A DNA stretch of 64,000 nucleotides from Comamonadaceae bacterium (GTDB lineage Bacteria > Pseudomonadota > Gammaproteobacteria > Burkholderiales > Burkholderiaceae_C), in contig CANFOS010000004.1 in the NCBI GenBank assembly GCA_947448735.1, positions 186,001 through 250,000 of the forward strand. Reading direction: 5' to 3'. The notes beneath the pieces were generated by a model, which searched no databases, was not told the origin of the DNA, and was given only the letters and a program-made list of their open reading frames with translations. Shown here one piece after another: positions 53,738-63,911 of this stretch. The first letter of the stretch is position 1; every line of letters begins with the position of its first letter. Both the position numbers and the translations under genes were made by a program.

Positions 53738-54187
53738 ATGGATTTAAGAAAACTTAAAACGCTGATTGATTTGGTATCGGACTCCAACGTGTCTGAGCTT
53801 GAAATCACGGAAGCCGAGGGCAAGGTTCGCATCGTCAAATCCAGCGCTGCGCCACTGGTCATTCAGCAACCTGTCGCCACCATGGCAGCAGCGCCTGCAG
53901 CGGCCCCAGCTGTTGTGTCGCCAGCGGTGGAAGCTGCACCTGCCATTCAAGCAAGCCATGCCGTCAAGTCGCCCATGGTCGGAACGTTCTACCGTTCGGC
54001 CAGTCCCGGTGCCAAGCCGTTTGTTGAAGTGGGTGATGCGGTGAAGGAAGGCCAAACTATTTGCATCATCGAAGCGATGAAAATCCTCAATGAAATCGAG
54101 GCTGACAAGTCCGGCACGGTCAGCAAAATCATGTGCGAAAACGGCCAAGCGGTGGAATACGGACAGCCGTTGTTCCTGATCGACTGA
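53738..54187 (+). CDS. accB: Acetyl-CoA carboxylase biotin carboxyl carrier protein
   Basis: 149 residues from the ATG at 53738 with GGAGA 6 bp upstream; an in-frame TTG 12 bp earlier is rejected. An N-terminal helical part, an Ala/Pro-rich linker (about 40-75) and the biotinyl domain with [12 protein letters not shown] follow; K115 is the biotinylated lysine. It carries CO2 between AccC and AccAD in fatty acid synthesis. It is co-transcribed with accC. Confidence 0.97.
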   Translation: MDLRKLKTLIDLVSDSNVSELEITEAEGKVRIVKSSAAPLVIQQPVATMAAAPAAAPAVVSPAVEAAPAIQASHAVKSPMVGTFYRSASPGAKPFVEVGDAVKEGQTICIIEAMKILNEIEADKSGTVSKIMCENGQAVEYGQPLFLID

Positions 54188-54207
54188 GCGGCAAATCGGA
54201 TTTGGGC

Positions 54208-55557
54208 ATGTTTAAAAAGATCCTGATTGCAAACCGCGGTGAAATAGCCCTGCGTATCCAGCGCGCCTGTCGGGAACTGGGCGTCAAGGCGGTGATGGTT
54301 TATTCTGAAGCGGACCGAGACGCTAAATACATCAAGCTGGCCGATGAGTCGGTTTGCATTGGCCCGGCACCGTCCAAAGACAGCTACTTGAACATGCCGG
54401 CCATTATTTCAGCGGCTGAAGTCACGGATGCCGAGGCGATTCACCCTGGATATGGTTTTTTGAGTGAAAACGCTGACTTTGCCGAGCGGGTTGAAAAAAG
54501 CGGCTTTAAATTTATCGGCCCCACGCCAGAGTCCATTCGCATCATGGGCGACAAGGTGTCGGCCAAGCAGACCATGATCAAGGCTGGCGTGCCATGCGTG
54601 CCCGGTTCTGAAGGTGCCCTGCCCGACGACGCTGCCACCATCAAACGCACCGCCAAGCAGGTTGGCTACCCGGTCATTATCAAAGCCGCTGGCGGCGGCG
54701 GCGGGCGCGGGATGCGCGTGGTGCATACCGAGGCAGCCTTGCTGCACGCTGTGCAAACGACCAAGGCCGAAGCGGGTGCTGCATTTGGAAACCCCGAGGT
54801 TTATATGGAGAAGTTTCTCCAGAACCCCCGGCATATTGAAATCCAGATCATGGCTGACCAACACCGCAATGCGGTCTGGCTGGGCGAGCGCGATTGTTCG
54901 ATGCAGCGGCGGCACCAAAAAGTCATTGAAGAAGCGCCAGCCCCAGGCATTCCGCGCAAGCTGATTGAACGAATTGGCGAGCGTTGTGTCGCTGCGGTCA
55001 AGAAAATTGGCTACCGCGGTGCGGGCACCTTTGAATTCTTGTTCGAAAACGGCGAGTTTTACTTCATTGAAATGAATACCCGCGTGCAGGTGGAGCACCC
55101 GGTGACCGAATGGGTCACGGGTGTGGACGTGGTACGCACGCAAATCATGGTGGCGGCGGGTGAAAAGCTGCCGTTCGCGCAGCGCGACATTCAGATCAAG
55201 GGCCATTCGATTGAATGCCGTATCAACGCCGAAGACCCTTATAAATTCACGCCGTCGCCTGGCCGCATCACGACTTGGCACACGCCTGGCGGGCCGGGTG
55301 TGCGGGTCGATTCGCACATTTACGCTAACTATTTTGTACCGCCGAACTACGATTCGATGATTGGCAAAATCATCGTGCACGGCGACACGCGTGAGCAAGC
55401 CTTGGCGCGGATGCGCACCGCGCTGGCTGAGACGGTCGTCGAAGGCATCAACACCAACATTGCGCTGCACCGCGAACTCATGGTGGACGCCAAGTTCATG
55501 GATGGCGGAACCAATATTCACTACCTAGAAGAGTGGTTGAGCAAGAGAATCCGTTAG
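54208..55557 (+). CDS. accC: Acetyl-CoA carboxylase biotin carboxylase subunit
   Basis: 449 residues from the ATG at 54208, directly before [19 protein letters not shown]; longer frames lie in accB. ATP-grasp enzyme: [14 protein letters not shown] is the glycine loop, [19 protein letters not shown] and [14 protein letters not shown] are family motifs with catalytic Arg and Glu. It carboxylates biotin on AccB using bicarbonate and ATP. prmA follows after 2 bp. Confidence 0.97.
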   Translation: MFKKILIANRGEIALRIQRACRELGVKAVMVYSEADRDAKYIKLADESVCIGPAPSKDSYLNMPAIISAAEVTDAEAIHPGYGFLSENADFAERVEKSGFKFIGPTPESIRIMGDKVSAKQTMIKAGVPCVPGSEGALPDDAATIKRTAKQVGYPVIIKAAGGGGGRGMRVVHTEAALLHAVQTTKAEAGAAFGNPEVYMEKFLQNPRHIEIQIMADQHRNAVWLGERDCSMQRRHQKVIEEAPAPGIPRKLIERIGERCVAAVKKIGYRGAGTFEFLFENGEFYFIEMNTRVQVEHPVTEWVTGVDVVRTQIMVAAGEKLPFAQRDIQIKGHSIECRINAEDPYKFTPSPGRITTWHTPGGPGVRVDSHIYANYFVPPNYDSMIGKIIVHGDTREQALARMRTALAETVVEGINTNIALHRELMVDAKFMDGGTNIHYLEEWLSKRIR

Positions 55558-55559
55558 TG

Positions 55560-56441
55560 ATGTTTGAACTCGTTTTATTGGTTCCTGAAAGCGGTGTTGA
55601 GGCTGTCAGTGACGCGCTCGATGCGCTGGATGCGCTCAGCGTGTCGGTTGAAGATGCCGACGCACAGACCGATCACGAGCAGGCCCTGTTTGGCGAACCC
55701 GACATGCCGCCGCCCAAAGCTGGCTGGAACCGTTCACGTGTGGTGTCTTTGTTTGGCACTGAGGCATTGGCCAGTGATGCGGCAGAACTGCTCAAAGTGC
55801 AGGATTTCTTTGCCGATTGCGCCGTGGTAGCGATTCAAAACGTCCCTGAGCAAGATTGGGTACGCCTGACGCAATCGCAGTTCGCACCGGTTGAAATCAC
55901 GCCAGACTTCTGGATTGTGCCGACCTGGCACGAGCCGCCTGCTCAGGCCCTTCATGTGATTCGGCTGGACCCAGGTTTGGCTTTTGGTACAGGCACGCAT
56001 CCAACCACCCGGATGTGCCTGAAATGGACAGCTCGCCAAAAGTCTTCTCTGGGGCGTGTGTTGGACTACGGTTGCGGGTCAGGCATTTTGGCCATTGGTG
56101 CAGCGAAGTTTGGTGCGGCGGACATCGATGCCGTTGATATTGACGAAGCAGCCGTCCAGTCCACCCGCGCCAATGCCGCCGCCAACCAGGTGCGGCTGAG
56201 CGCTGGCTTGCCTGACAAGGCCAGTGGTCAGTACCAGACCGTGCTGGCTAACATTCTCGCGACGCCTTTGAAAGTATTGGCACCCCTGCTGTGCGGCCAC
56301 GTTGCCAAGGGTGGCAGCCTGGTTTTGGCTGGTATTTTGGCGCGACAGGCCGACGAGCTGAAATCGGCTTACGCGCCCTGGTGTGCGCTGGAGGTGACCG
56401 ATACTGAAGATGGCTGGATACTGATGACAGCCCACTTTTGA
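55560..56441 (+). CDS. prmA: Ribosomal protein L11 methyltransferase
   Basis: 293 residues from the ATG at 55560 (MFELVLLVPESG), after the accC stop. The N-terminal substrate domain is followed by DPGLAFGTGTHPTTRMCL and the SAM motif LDYGCGSGILAIGAAKFGA, with ANILATPLKVLAPLL as the NxL/xPL-type motif. It trimethylates L11. Linkage to accBC is common in Burkholderiales. Confidence 0.96.
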   Translation: MFELVLLVPESGVEAVSDALDALDALSVSVEDADAQTDHEQALFGEPDMPPPKAGWNRSRVVSLFGTEALASDAAELLKVQDFFADCAVVAIQNVPEQDWVRLTQSQFAPVEITPDFWIVPTWHEPPAQALHVIRLDPGLAFGTGTHPTTRMCLKWTARQKSSLGRVLDYGCGSGILAIGAAKFGAADIDAVDIDEAAVQSTRANAAANQVRLSAGLPDKASGQYQTVLANILATPLKVLAPLLCGHVAKGGSLVLAGILARQADELKSAYAPWCALEVTDTEDGWILMTAHF

Positions 56442-56496
56442 ATCGCGCGTGAGCCCTGGGTTGGCACGTCGGCGTCGACTTACAATACGGCGATAG

Positions 56497-57447
56497 ATGA
56501 GCCTCATTACGCGCTGCCCCGCTTGCGGCACGATGTTCAACGTCGTGACCGACCAACTCAAAGTCTCTCAGGGCTGGGTGCGATGTGGCCAGTGTGCGGA
56601 TGTGTTTGATGCCAAGATCCATTTGCACGCTGAAAATACGCCGTCACCATCCAAATTGCCGACCATCAGCAATGACGAAGCTTGGACTTCTGCCATGGCT
56701 TCAACGGGGAGTGGCTATGTGTCTTATGCTGAAGAGATCACGGCGGCTTTAAATACACCGGACGAAAATGTCGCACCTGCTTCTGTGGATACGCCCTCAT
56801 CCGGGCCCACAGCAGCCTCTGACGAAGCAGAGCCGGTCTTTGTTGATACGCTGGACACTGTTTCAAGAGAAATACCGAGCGATGTGTCAAACGATGTTTC
56901 CTTCGTGCGCGACGCTCGCCGCCAGGCTTTCTGGCGCAAACCTCTGATACGTTTGGCCTTGGGCTTGTCGGCTTTGTCGCTACTGGGCTTGCTGGCGCTG
57001 CAGGTGGCTTTGATGCAGCGCGACAATCTTGCCGCGTATGAGCCGCGCTTGAAACCAGCTCTGCAAATGTTTTGCCAACGATTAGCCTGTCAGGTAGGTC
57101 CGGTGCGGCATATCGAAGCCATTGTGATTGACAGTTCGTCTTTCAAAAAAATCAATGAGACGGGTATTTATCGACTGACTTTCAACGTCAAAAATACCAG
57201 GTCTGCGGCCGTTTCTATGCCCTCACTAGAAGTCACGCTTACCGATACCCACGACCAGCCAGTATTGCGGCGCGTGCTGTCTCCTGCACAATTCAGCGCA
57301 GCCAACAGCATGCTTGCTGCCGGTGCCGGCTTTTCTGCTGACCTCAGCTTGCAAGTGGCCGTCAACCCATCGCCTTCTAATGATGCCATGGCCACTGGCT
57401 TGTCGCTGCGTGTTGCAGGCTATCGCCTTCTGGCTTTTTACCCTTGA
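56497..57447 (+). CDS. Zinc-ribbon, DUF3426 membrane protein
   Basis: 316 residues. The MJ0042-type zinc ribbon has C7-xx-C10 and C30-xx-C33 (TRCPACGTMFNV, VRCGQC). An acidic, low-complexity linker (about 50-135) leads to a transmembrane helix (about 148-168) and the C-terminal DUF3426 domain (RLTFNVKNTRSAAVSMPSLE). Function unknown. TACAAT at 56481-56486 ends 10 nt before the ATG, implying a very short leader. Confidence 0.88.
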   Translation: MSLITRCPACGTMFNVVTDQLKVSQGWVRCGQCADVFDAKIHLHAENTPSPSKLPTISNDEAWTSAMASTGSGYVSYAEEITAALNTPDENVAPASVDTPSSGPTAASDEAEPVFVDTLDTVSREIPSDVSNDVSFVRDARRQAFWRKPLIRLALGLSALSLLGLLALQVALMQRDNLAAYEPRLKPALQMFCQRLACQVGPVRHIEAIVIDSSSFKKINETGIYRLTFNVKNTRSAAVSMPSLEVTLTDTHDQPVLRRVLSPAQFSAANSMLAAGAGFSADLSLQVAVNPSPSNDAMATGLSLRVAGYRLLAFYP

Positions 57448-57473
57448 TCTTTAAACCTTGAAATATTAAAAGT

Positions 57474-58373
57474 ATGCCTGCTGTAATTTGTGGATCTTTA
57501 GCCTTCGACACCATCATGACCTTTGAGGGTCGCTTTGCCGATCAAATATTGCCGGAGCAACTGCATATTTTGAACGTGTCTTTTTTGGTACCCAGCCTGC
57601 GCCGGGAATTCGGCGGCTGCGCTGGCAACATTGCTTATGCCCTCAAACAATTGGGCGGCACACCGCTGCCCATGGCAACCATTGGCAATGATGGCGTTGA
57701 CTATGCCAAACGCATGAAGGCCATGGGCATCAGCACCGAGTTTGTCCGCGAAGTGGCAGACAGCTACACCGCGCAGGCCATGATCATGACCGACCGCGAC
57801 AACAACCAGATCACGGCATTTCACCCCGGCGCCATGGTGCAAGCGCATCTGACGCAGGTTACAGCGCGAAGCGATATCAAGTTGGGCATCGTTTCTCCTG
57901 ATGGGCGCGATGCCATGCTGCAACACGCTGAACAATTCAAGAGGGCAAACATTCCTTTTGTGTTTGATCCAGGGCAGGGCTTGCCCATGTTCAATGGCGA
58001 AGAACTGGCGCATTTCGTTGACTTGGCTACCTGGGTCACCGTTAACGACTACGAAGCCAAACTCCTGTGTGACCGCACGGGCTTGTCCTGTGCTGAGCTG
58101 TCGCATCGGGTTGAGGGCCTGATTGTGACCTTGGGTGCCCAGGGTTGCGAGGTATGGGTCAAGGGTGAAAAAACACTTGTTGCGCCCGTCAAAGCCAAGG
58201 AAGTGGTGGACCCGACCGGTTGCGGTGATGCGTTTCGTGGTGCTTTGTTGTTCGGCTTAGAGCAAGGCTGGTCACTGCTGCGTTGCGCAGACTTGGGTAA
58301 CCGCGTGGGCGCGCACAAAATCGCATATCGGGGCGGACAAAACTACACGCTGGAGTCGCTCAAAACAGCCTGA
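57474..58373 (+). CDS. PfkB family carbohydrate/nucleoside kinase
   Basis: 299 residues. ICGSLAFDTIMTF and FGGCAGNIAYALKQLGG are the ribokinase N-terminal motifs; DPTGCGDAFRGALLFGL near residue 244 carries the anion hole and catalytic Asp. Related proteins are annotated as adenosine kinase or sugar kinase; the substrate is not determinable. It follows the zinc-ribbon gene by 26 bp and is convergent with the H1-like gene. Confidence 0.92.
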   Translation: MPAVICGSLAFDTIMTFEGRFADQILPEQLHILNVSFLVPSLRREFGGCAGNIAYALKQLGGTPLPMATIGNDGVDYAKRMKAMGISTEFVREVADSYTAQAMIMTDRDNNQITAFHPGAMVQAHLTQVTARSDIKLGIVSPDGRDAMLQHAEQFKRANIPFVFDPGQGLPMFNGEELAHFVDLATWVTVNDYEAKLLCDRTGLSCAELSHRVEGLIVTLGAQGCEVWVKGEKTLVAPVKAKEVVDPTGCGDAFRGALLFGLEQGWSLLRCADLGNRVGAHKIAYRGGQNYTLESLKTA

Positions 58374-58437
58374 AAATGCATCAAACTGGTCTTCAGATCA
58401 GTTTAGACATGCGCTAACAGTTCAGGCTTCAACAATG

Positions 58438-58467
58438 AAAAAAGCCCGGCATCGAGGATGCAGGGCT
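58438..58467 (-). terminator. Intrinsic terminator of the H1-like gene
   Basis: On the minus strand AGCCC-T-GCATC, loop CTC, GATGC-C-GGGCT is followed by six T. One mismatch sits mid-stem. It lies 25 bp after the stop codon of the H1-like gene. Confidence 0.85.
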
Positions 58468-58491
58468 CTCCAAGCAGAAGTACCTTACTGC

Positions 58492-58947
58492 TTACGGCTT
58501 GCTGGCTGTTGGAAACGGCCAGGCAGCTTGCGGGTTCAGAGTCGTCTGAGCCGCAGGGGCAGCCGGTGCAGCGGGTGCTTTGGCAGCGGGTTTCTTCGCA
58601 GCTTTCTTCGCAGCGGGTTTTTTCGCGGCTTTCTTCGCAGCGGGTTTTTTCGCTACTTTTTTGGCTGCGGCTTTCTTCGCTGGTGCTTTTTTAGCAGCGG
58701 CTTTTTTGGCCGGTGCTTTTTTAGCAGCTACTTTTTTAGCCGGCGCTTTTTTGGCTGGTGCTTTTTTAGCAGCGGCTTTTTTGGCCGGTGCTTTTTTAGC
58801 AGCTACTTTTTTAGCCGGCGCTTTTTTGGCTGGTGCTTTTTTAGCAGCGGCTTTTTTGGCCGGTGCTTTTTTAGCCACTACTTTTTTTGCAGGGGCTTTC
58901 TTCGCTGGTGCAGCTTTTTTAGCCGCAGGTTTTTTCGCAGTTGCCAT
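58492..58947 (-). CDS. Histone H1-like lysine/alanine-repeat DNA-binding protein
   Basis: 151 residues from the ATG at 58947, chosen for the strong AAGGAG upstream on the minus strand. Nearly the whole protein consists of AAKK/APAKK repeats, with a short non-repetitive end ([14 protein letters not shown]). Such H1/HU-tail-like proteins bind DNA through charge and compact the nucleoid. The middle is built from a 75-bp tandem repeat, so repeat number probably varies between strains. Confidence 0.92.
   Translation of the reverse strand: MATAKKPAAKKAAPAKKAPAKKVVAKKAPAKKAAAKKAPAKKAPAKKVAAKKAPAKKAAAKKAPAKKAPAKKVAAKKAPAKKAAAKKAPAKKAAAKKVAKKPAAKKAAKKPAAKKAAKKPAAKAPAAPAAPAAQTTLNPQAAWPFPTASKP
58681..58874. 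repeat. 75-bp tandem repeat in the H1-like gene
   Basis: Units start at 58681, 58756 and 58831 with an exact 75-bp period (25 codons); the third is partial. Copies look identical at base level, including synonymous positions, which indicates recent expansion. Confidence 0.85.
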
Positions 58948-59155
58948 AGTTTTCTCCTTCTTACGTTGCAAAGAGCACTTCGCGTTTGGAGTACGCAAAG
59001 CGATTCGCGGTGTTGGGCCAGCGGATAACCGGGCCCAGCGCTGCGAACGGTGGAGCAATACCCAACATGCACTCTGCGGTGCTATTGTTGGTCATTGCAA
59101 TTCTAAAAAGCATAGTGATAAAACGGGTTCCTGATCAGTAAAGCAAGGTAGAGTT

Positions 59156-60385
59156 TCAATCCCACGACAGGGCGCCGCCCGACTGGTACTCAATCACGCG
59201 AGTTTCAAAAAAGTTGCGCTCCTTTTTGAGGTCAATCATTTCGCTCATCCAGGGAAACGGATTTTCTTCGTTGGGGAACAAGGTCTCCAGACCAATCTGC
59301 GTCGCCCGGCGGTTGGCGATGTAGCGCAAGTAGCCCTTGAACATTGAGGCATTCAGGCCCAGCACGCCGCGCGGCATCGTATCTTCAGCGTAGCGGTACT
59401 CGAGTTCAACGGCTTGCATGAACAGTGCTTTGATCTCGGCTTTGAACTCGGCTGTCCACAATCCGGGGTTTTCAAGCTTGAGCTGATTGATCAAATCGAT
59501 CCCAAAGTTGCAGTGCATGGACTCATCACGCAGAATGTACTGGTACTGCTCAGCAGCGCCCGTCATTTTATTCTGGCGACCCAGCGCCAAAATCTGCGTG
59601 AAGCCTACGTAAAAGAACAAGCCTTCCATCAGGCAGGCAAATACGATCAGGGACTTCAGAAGCGTTTGGTCGGCTTCATGAGTGCCGGTTTTGAAGTGCG
59701 GGTTGGAAATCACCTCAATGAAAGGAATCAGGAACTGATCCTTGTCCTTGATGGACTGCACTTCGTTATAGGCATTGAAGATTTCCGCTTCATCCAGACC
59801 CAGTGACTCGGTGATGTACTGGTAAGCGTGTGTGTGAATGGCTTCTTCAAAAGCCTGACGCAACAAAAACTGGCGGCATTCCGGCGCAGTGATATGGCGA
59901 TACGTACCCAGCACGATGTTGTTGGCTGCTAACGAGTCAGCCGTGACAAAAAAGCCTAGGTTACGTTTGACCAGACGACGCTCGTCTTCGGTCAGGCCAT
60001 TCGGGTCTTTCCACAAGGCGATATCGCGCGTCATGTTAACTTCTTGCGGCATCCAGTGGTTCGCGCAAGTAGCCAAATATTTTTCCCAAGCCCATTTGTA
60101 TTTAAATGGCACCAGTTGATTGACATCGGTCTGGCCGTTGATGATGCGCTTGTCTGAAGCCTTGACGCGTTTCATGACAGCAGGCATGGCAACGGCTGCT
60201 GTCAATGCTTCTGTGTTGGTGGGCGTTGCTGCGACTACTGCACCATCATTGAGAATGCGTGTAGAAGACGGTTGCTCGACATCAGCGAAAGAAACTGGGG
60301 GGAGCTCAATCGAGCGGCTGCCAGGCGCGCCGTTACTCGTCGATTTTTGCAGTGATGGTGTGACTTCTTCGTCCCAGGTCAACAT
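59156..60385 (-). CDS. nrdB: Ribonucleoside-diphosphate reductase beta subunit (class Ia)
   Basis: 409 residues from the ATG at 60385 ([10 protein letters not shown]); a longer start is possible but lacks support. Di-iron ligands are in the helix with [19 protein letters not shown] and in [13 protein letters not shown], whose Tyr corresponds to the radical-bearing residue; later ligands are in [12 protein letters not shown] and [10 protein letters not shown]. The C-terminal tail binds NrdA. About 60 extra N-terminal residues precede the core. It follows nrdA by 154 bp. Confidence 0.96.
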   Translation of the reverse strand: MLTWDEEVTPSLQKSTSNGAPGSRSIELPPVSFADVEQPSSTRILNDGAVVAATPTNTEALTAAVAMPAVMKRVKASDKRIINGQTDVNQLVPFKYKWAWEKYLATCANHWMPQEVNMTRDIALWKDPNGLTEDERRLVKRNLGFFVTADSLAANNIVLGTYRHITAPECRQFLLRQAFEEAIHTHAYQYITESLGLDEAEIFNAYNEVQSIKDKDQFLIPFIEVISNPHFKTGTHEADQTLLKSLIVFACLMEGLFFYVGFTQILALGRQNKMTGAAEQYQYILRDESMHCNFGIDLINQLKLENPGLWTAEFKAEIKALFMQAVELEYRYAEDTMPRGVLGLNASMFKGYLRYIANRRATQIGLETLFPNEENPFPWMSEMIDLKKERNFFETRVIEYQSGGALSWD

Positions 60386-60539
60386 AGATGTTTCCAATAC
60401 TTCGTAATTATGAAAGCTGCAATACAAAATGAAAAGTGTTCAGTCATATTGCAGTCAATTTGTGTTGCTCATTTACATCGTCAGTGATTCATCGTCAATG
60501 ATTCATTGAATGACATCATCGTACTGACGGCACGATTTT

Positions 60540-63470
60540 TTATTGGCACGCCTCGCAACCAGGATCATCAATCGCACAAAACTTGATATCAGTTGCCGGC
60601 GTAGCATCCATCTGAATCTGTGCAGCTGCAGCGGCTTTGTCTATCGCACTCATGCTGCTCGCCGCCGTGACTGTGCTTGACGCGACAGAATTCATCTTGC
60701 CCGCCGTCACTGTTGATTTCTCGACGTGGGTGGCGCTTTGTGTGCGCAGGTAGTAGGTGGTCTTCAAGCCGCGCAACCATGCAAGTTTATAGGTTTCGTC
60801 CAGCTTTTTGCCGGATGCGCCTGCCATGTAGATGTTGAGCGACTGCGCCTGGTCAATCCATTTCTGGCGACGTGACGCGGCTTCCACGATCCACGAGGTT
60901 TCGACTTCAAACGCAGTGGCATACAGCGCCTTGACGTCTTGCGGCACGCGATCAATGGGGCGCAGTGAGCCGTCAAAGTGTTTCAGGTCCACCACCATCA
61001 CGTCGTCCCACAAGCCCAAGCGCTTCAGGTCACGCACCAAATAATGGTTGATGACGGTGAATTCACCTGACAGATTCGACTTGACCGACAGGTTTCCAAA
61101 GCAAGGCTCAATGCAAGCGTCCACACCAATGATATTGGAGATCGTCGCCGTAGGCGCAATTGCCACGCAGTTTGAGTTGCGCATGCCGTCCAGTGCAATC
61201 TTGTTACGCAAGGCATCCCAGTCCAGCGTCGCGGAACGGTCAACTTCAACATATCCGCCACGCTCTTCAAGCAGCATGTCCAGCGTGTCAAGCGGCAAGA
61301 TCCCTTGGTCCCACAGCGAGCCCTTGTAACTGGCGTACTTGCCGCGCTCTTTGGCGAGTTCGGTCGATGCCCAGTAAGCGTGATAGCACACGGCCTCCAT
61401 CGATTTGTCGGCAAATTCAACCGCTTCTTGTGACGCGTAAGGTACGCGCAGCTCGTACAGGCAATCTTGAAAGCCCATGATGCCTAAACCCACCGGGCGA
61501 TGACGCATGTTGGAGTCACGCGCTTTTTTCACAGCGTAGTAATTGATGTCAATCACGTTGTCCAGCATGCGCATGGCGGTCGTGATGGTCTTTTGTAGCT
61601 TGTCGTGGTCCAGTACCTTGGCACCATCAGGAGATGTTTTCAGGTGCTGGACAAGATTGACCGAGCCGAGGTTGCACACTGCCGTCTCGGTGTCGCTGGT
61701 GTTGAGCGTGATCTCGGTGCACAGGTTGGACGAATGCACCACGCCAGTGTGCTGCTGAGGCGAACGGACGTTGCAGGCATCCTTGAACGTGATCCAAGGA
61801 TGGCCAGTTTCAAACAGCATCGACAGCATCTTGCGCCACATATCGGTCGCTTGCAGTTTGCGGGCTGGCTTGATTTCTCCACGCTCGGCCTTGGCTTCGT
61901 AAGCGGTATAGATCTTTTCGAAGTCCTTGCCAAATTTGTCATGCAGGTCAGGCGTATCGCTTGGCGAGAACAGAGTCCAGCTGCCTTTTTCCATCACGCG
62001 GCGCATGAAGAGGTCTGGAATCCAGTTGGCGGTATTCATGTCGTGCGTACGGCGGCGGTCGTCGCCAGTGTTCTTGCGCAGCTCCAAAAACTCTTCGATA
62101 TCCAGGTGCCATGTTTCCAGATAAGCGCACACAGCGCCTTTGCGCTTGCCGCCCTGGTTAACCGCAACAGCGGTGTCATTGACAACTTTCAGGAAGGGCA
62201 CAACGCCCTGTGATTCCCCATTCGTGCCTTTGATATGGGCGCCCAAGGCGCGCACAGGCGTCCAGTCGTTGCCCAGACCGCCTGCAAATTTGGAGAGCAG
62301 CGCGTTTTCTTTGATCGCATCGTAAATACCGCCCAGGTCATCGGCCACGGTGGTCAGGTAGCACGATGACAGCTGTGAGCGCAGCGTTCCGGCATTGAAC
62401 AGCGTTGGCGTGCTTGACATGAAGTCAAACGACGACAGAATTTCATAAAACTCAATCGCGCGCTCTTCGCGGTTGATCTCGTTAAGAGACAGACCCATGG
62501 CCACTCGCATGAAAAATGCTTGCGGAAGCTCAATGCGCTGCTTGCGCACGTGCAGAAAGTAGCGGTCAAACAGCGTTTGCAGGCCCAGGTAGTCAAACTG
62601 CAAATCACGCTCTGGCTTGATTGCCTCGCCCAATCTGGCGAGGTCAAACTGCTGGAGTTTTTCGTCTAGCAAGTCGTTTTGTACGCCTTTGGCGATGAAC
62701 TGGGGGAAATATGCGGCATAACGTGTCTGCATTTCTTCATGCGCCACCTCTTCGCCCAAGACTTCACGCCGAATGGTGTGCATCAACAGGCGTGCCGTCG
62801 CGTAGGTGTAGTCCGGGTCTTTTTCAATCAGCGTCCGGGCCGCCAATATGGATGCTTTGTAGACCTCGTCAATCGGAACCCCGTCATACAGGTTGCGCAT
62901 GGTCTCGGACACGATGGGATCTGGTTTGACCTCTGCTCCCAAATTGGCGCAGGAGGCTTCAATCAGGGCTTGCAGTTTGCGAATGTCGAGCGCTACTTTT
63001 TTGCCGCCGTCCATGACATGAATTTGTGGAGCGGCTGGCGTTTGCGCCTGGGGCTGGCGCGCACGCTCCTGGGTCCGCTTTTCCCGGTACAACACGTAGG
63101 CACGTGCAATTTCGTGGTGCCCACCGCGCATCAGGCCCAACTCGACCTGGTCCTGTACGTCTTCGATGTGAAAGGTACCGCCACCAGGTCGAGAGCGCAT
63201 CATGGCGCGCATGACGGCTTGTGTCAGGTCGTCCACCGTTTGGCGAACGCTGGCAGACGCAGCCCCCTGCGTGCCATGCACCGCCAGGAATGCCTTCATC
63301 ATCGCCACCGCGATTTTGTTCGGCTCAAACGGAACGACAGCGCCGTTACGGCGGATGATCTGGTAATTGCTGAAGGGGTTGCTCTGGGTGCCTGTGCTGG
63401 TCTGGCTGCTGCCGGTTGTGAAGGCTGGCATGTGAGGGGTGACGGGGCTGGTGTTTTGCGATGTTTGCAT
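60540..63470 (-). CDS. nrdA: Ribonucleoside-diphosphate reductase alpha subunit (class Ia)
   Basis: 976 residues from the ATG at 63470, favoured over the ATG at 63476 because AGGA then lies 5 nt upstream. Two ATP-cone domains are seen: [20 protein letters not shown] (from about residue 39) and [20 protein letters not shown] (about 150). Catalytic elements are [25 protein letters not shown] and the C-terminal redox pair in DPGCEACQ. It reduces ribonucleotides with NrdB. The double ATP-cone suggests dATP control by alpha-subunit oligomerisation. Confidence 0.97.
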   Translation of the reverse strand: MQTSQNTSPVTPHMPAFTTGSSQTSTGTQSNPFSNYQIIRRNGAVVPFEPNKIAVAMMKAFLAVHGTQGAASASVRQTVDDLTQAVMRAMMRSRPGGGTFHIEDVQDQVELGLMRGGHHEIARAYVLYREKRTQERARQPQAQTPAAPQIHVMDGGKKVALDIRKLQALIEASCANLGAEVKPDPIVSETMRNLYDGVPIDEVYKASILAARTLIEKDPDYTYATARLLMHTIRREVLGEEVAHEEMQTRYAAYFPQFIAKGVQNDLLDEKLQQFDLARLGEAIKPERDLQFDYLGLQTLFDRYFLHVRKQRIELPQAFFMRVAMGLSLNEINREERAIEFYEILSSFDFMSSTPTLFNAGTLRSQLSSCYLTTVADDLGGIYDAIKENALLSKFAGGLGNDWTPVRALGAHIKGTNGESQGVVPFLKVVNDTAVAVNQGGKRKGAVCAYLETWHLDIEEFLELRKNTGDDRRRTHDMNTANWIPDLFMRRVMEKGSWTLFSPSDTPDLHDKFGKDFEKIYTAYEAKAERGEIKPARKLQATDMWRKMLSMLFETGHPWITFKDACNVRSPQQHTGVVHSSNLCTEITLNTSDTETAVCNLGSVNLVQHLKTSPDGAKVLDHDKLQKTITTAMRMLDNVIDINYYAVKKARDSNMRHRPVGLGIMGFQDCLYELRVPYASQEAVEFADKSMEAVCYHAYWASTELAKERGKYASYKGSLWDQGILPLDTLDMLLEERGGYVEVDRSATLDWDALRNKIALDGMRNSNCVAIAPTATISNIIGVDACIEPCFGNLSVKSNLSGEFTVINHYLVRDLKRLGLWDDVMVVDLKHFDGSLRPIDRVPQDVKALYATAFEVETSWIVEAASRRQKWIDQAQSLNIYMAGASGKKLDETYKLAWLRGLKTTYYLRTQSATHVEKSTVTAGKMNSVASSTVTAASSMSAIDKAAAAAQIQMDATPATDIKFCAIDDPGCEACQ

Positions 63471-63671
63471 GGGCATCCTGGTGACTTGTTTTTAGGTTTC
63501 TTGGCGTTTCGTGTTCGTCAACTTGATGAGGACGGGTATCTGTCCAGCCTGCGTGGCTTGTGGCCATTGCTGCCCTTCTGGTGCCGCTGCAAAACCAAAA
63601 TTACAGCTACCGCAGACTGACTCCTGGTGACTCAAGGACCTCATTGACATATCAAAGATCAAATCGTTGGC

Positions 63672-63687
63672 ACACTATACCTAGGGT
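63672..63687. promoter_or_regulatory. NrdR box 1
   Basis: 16-bp site ACACTATACCTAGGGT, 13 of 16 matches to the NrdR consensus ACACWATATATWGTGT. It overlaps the -10 of the nrdA promoter. Confidence 0.75.
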
Positions 63688-63702
63688 CTGAGAGGAATTC
63701 AA
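63674..63702 (-). promoter_or_regulatory. nrdAB promoter
   Basis: On the minus strand TTGAAT (63697-63702), 17 bp, TATAGT (63674-63679). It lies between and across the two NrdR boxes. The leader to nrdA is about 200 nt with no recognised structure. Confidence 0.7.
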
Positions 63703-63718
63703 GCACTAGATGTAGTGT
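63703..63718. promoter_or_regulatory. NrdR box 2
   Basis: 16-bp site GCACTAGATGTAGTGT, 13 of 16 consensus matches, 31 bp from box 1, i.e. three helical turns, the usual spacing of paired NrdR boxes. Confidence 0.75.
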
Positions 63719-63862
63719 TTTAACCTGATTTCTCATAGAAACGGATGGTTACTTATTTGAGGCTTATCGGACTTGCTTTTGCCGCTGGTGGCCAGTGGTG
63801 GCAATGTCAGCCGGTAGGCCTTGCAGCATGGGCTAAGCCTGGTCGAAGACCAGCATTCATGC

Positions 63863-63897
63863 GGCAAGCCCGGCGTTTTGCGGAGCCAGGGCTTGCC
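63863..63897. other. Inverted repeat between ampD and nrdA
   Basis: GGCAAGCCC (63863-63871) and GGGCTTGCC (63889-63897) form a perfect 9-bp stem with a 17-nt loop. There is no T-tract, so factor-independent termination is unlikely. Confidence 0.5.
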
Positions 63898-63911
63898 TAG
63901 CTTTGATTCAG

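Noticed and set aside
58681..58874. Possible CRISPR array
   Set aside because: The 75-bp units are contiguous and coding, with no unique spacers.
58580..59134. Long Ala/Phe-rich frame on the plus strand opposite the H1-like gene
   Set aside because: It is the complement of the AAKK repeat codons; the minus strand has the ribosome binding site, terminator and sensible protein.
62679..63620. 313-codon plus-strand frame opposite nrdA
   Set aside because: Antisense shadow of the conserved nrdA N-terminal half; no family features.
63863..63897. Intrinsic terminator after ampD
   Set aside because: The stem is perfect but neither strand has a T-tract.
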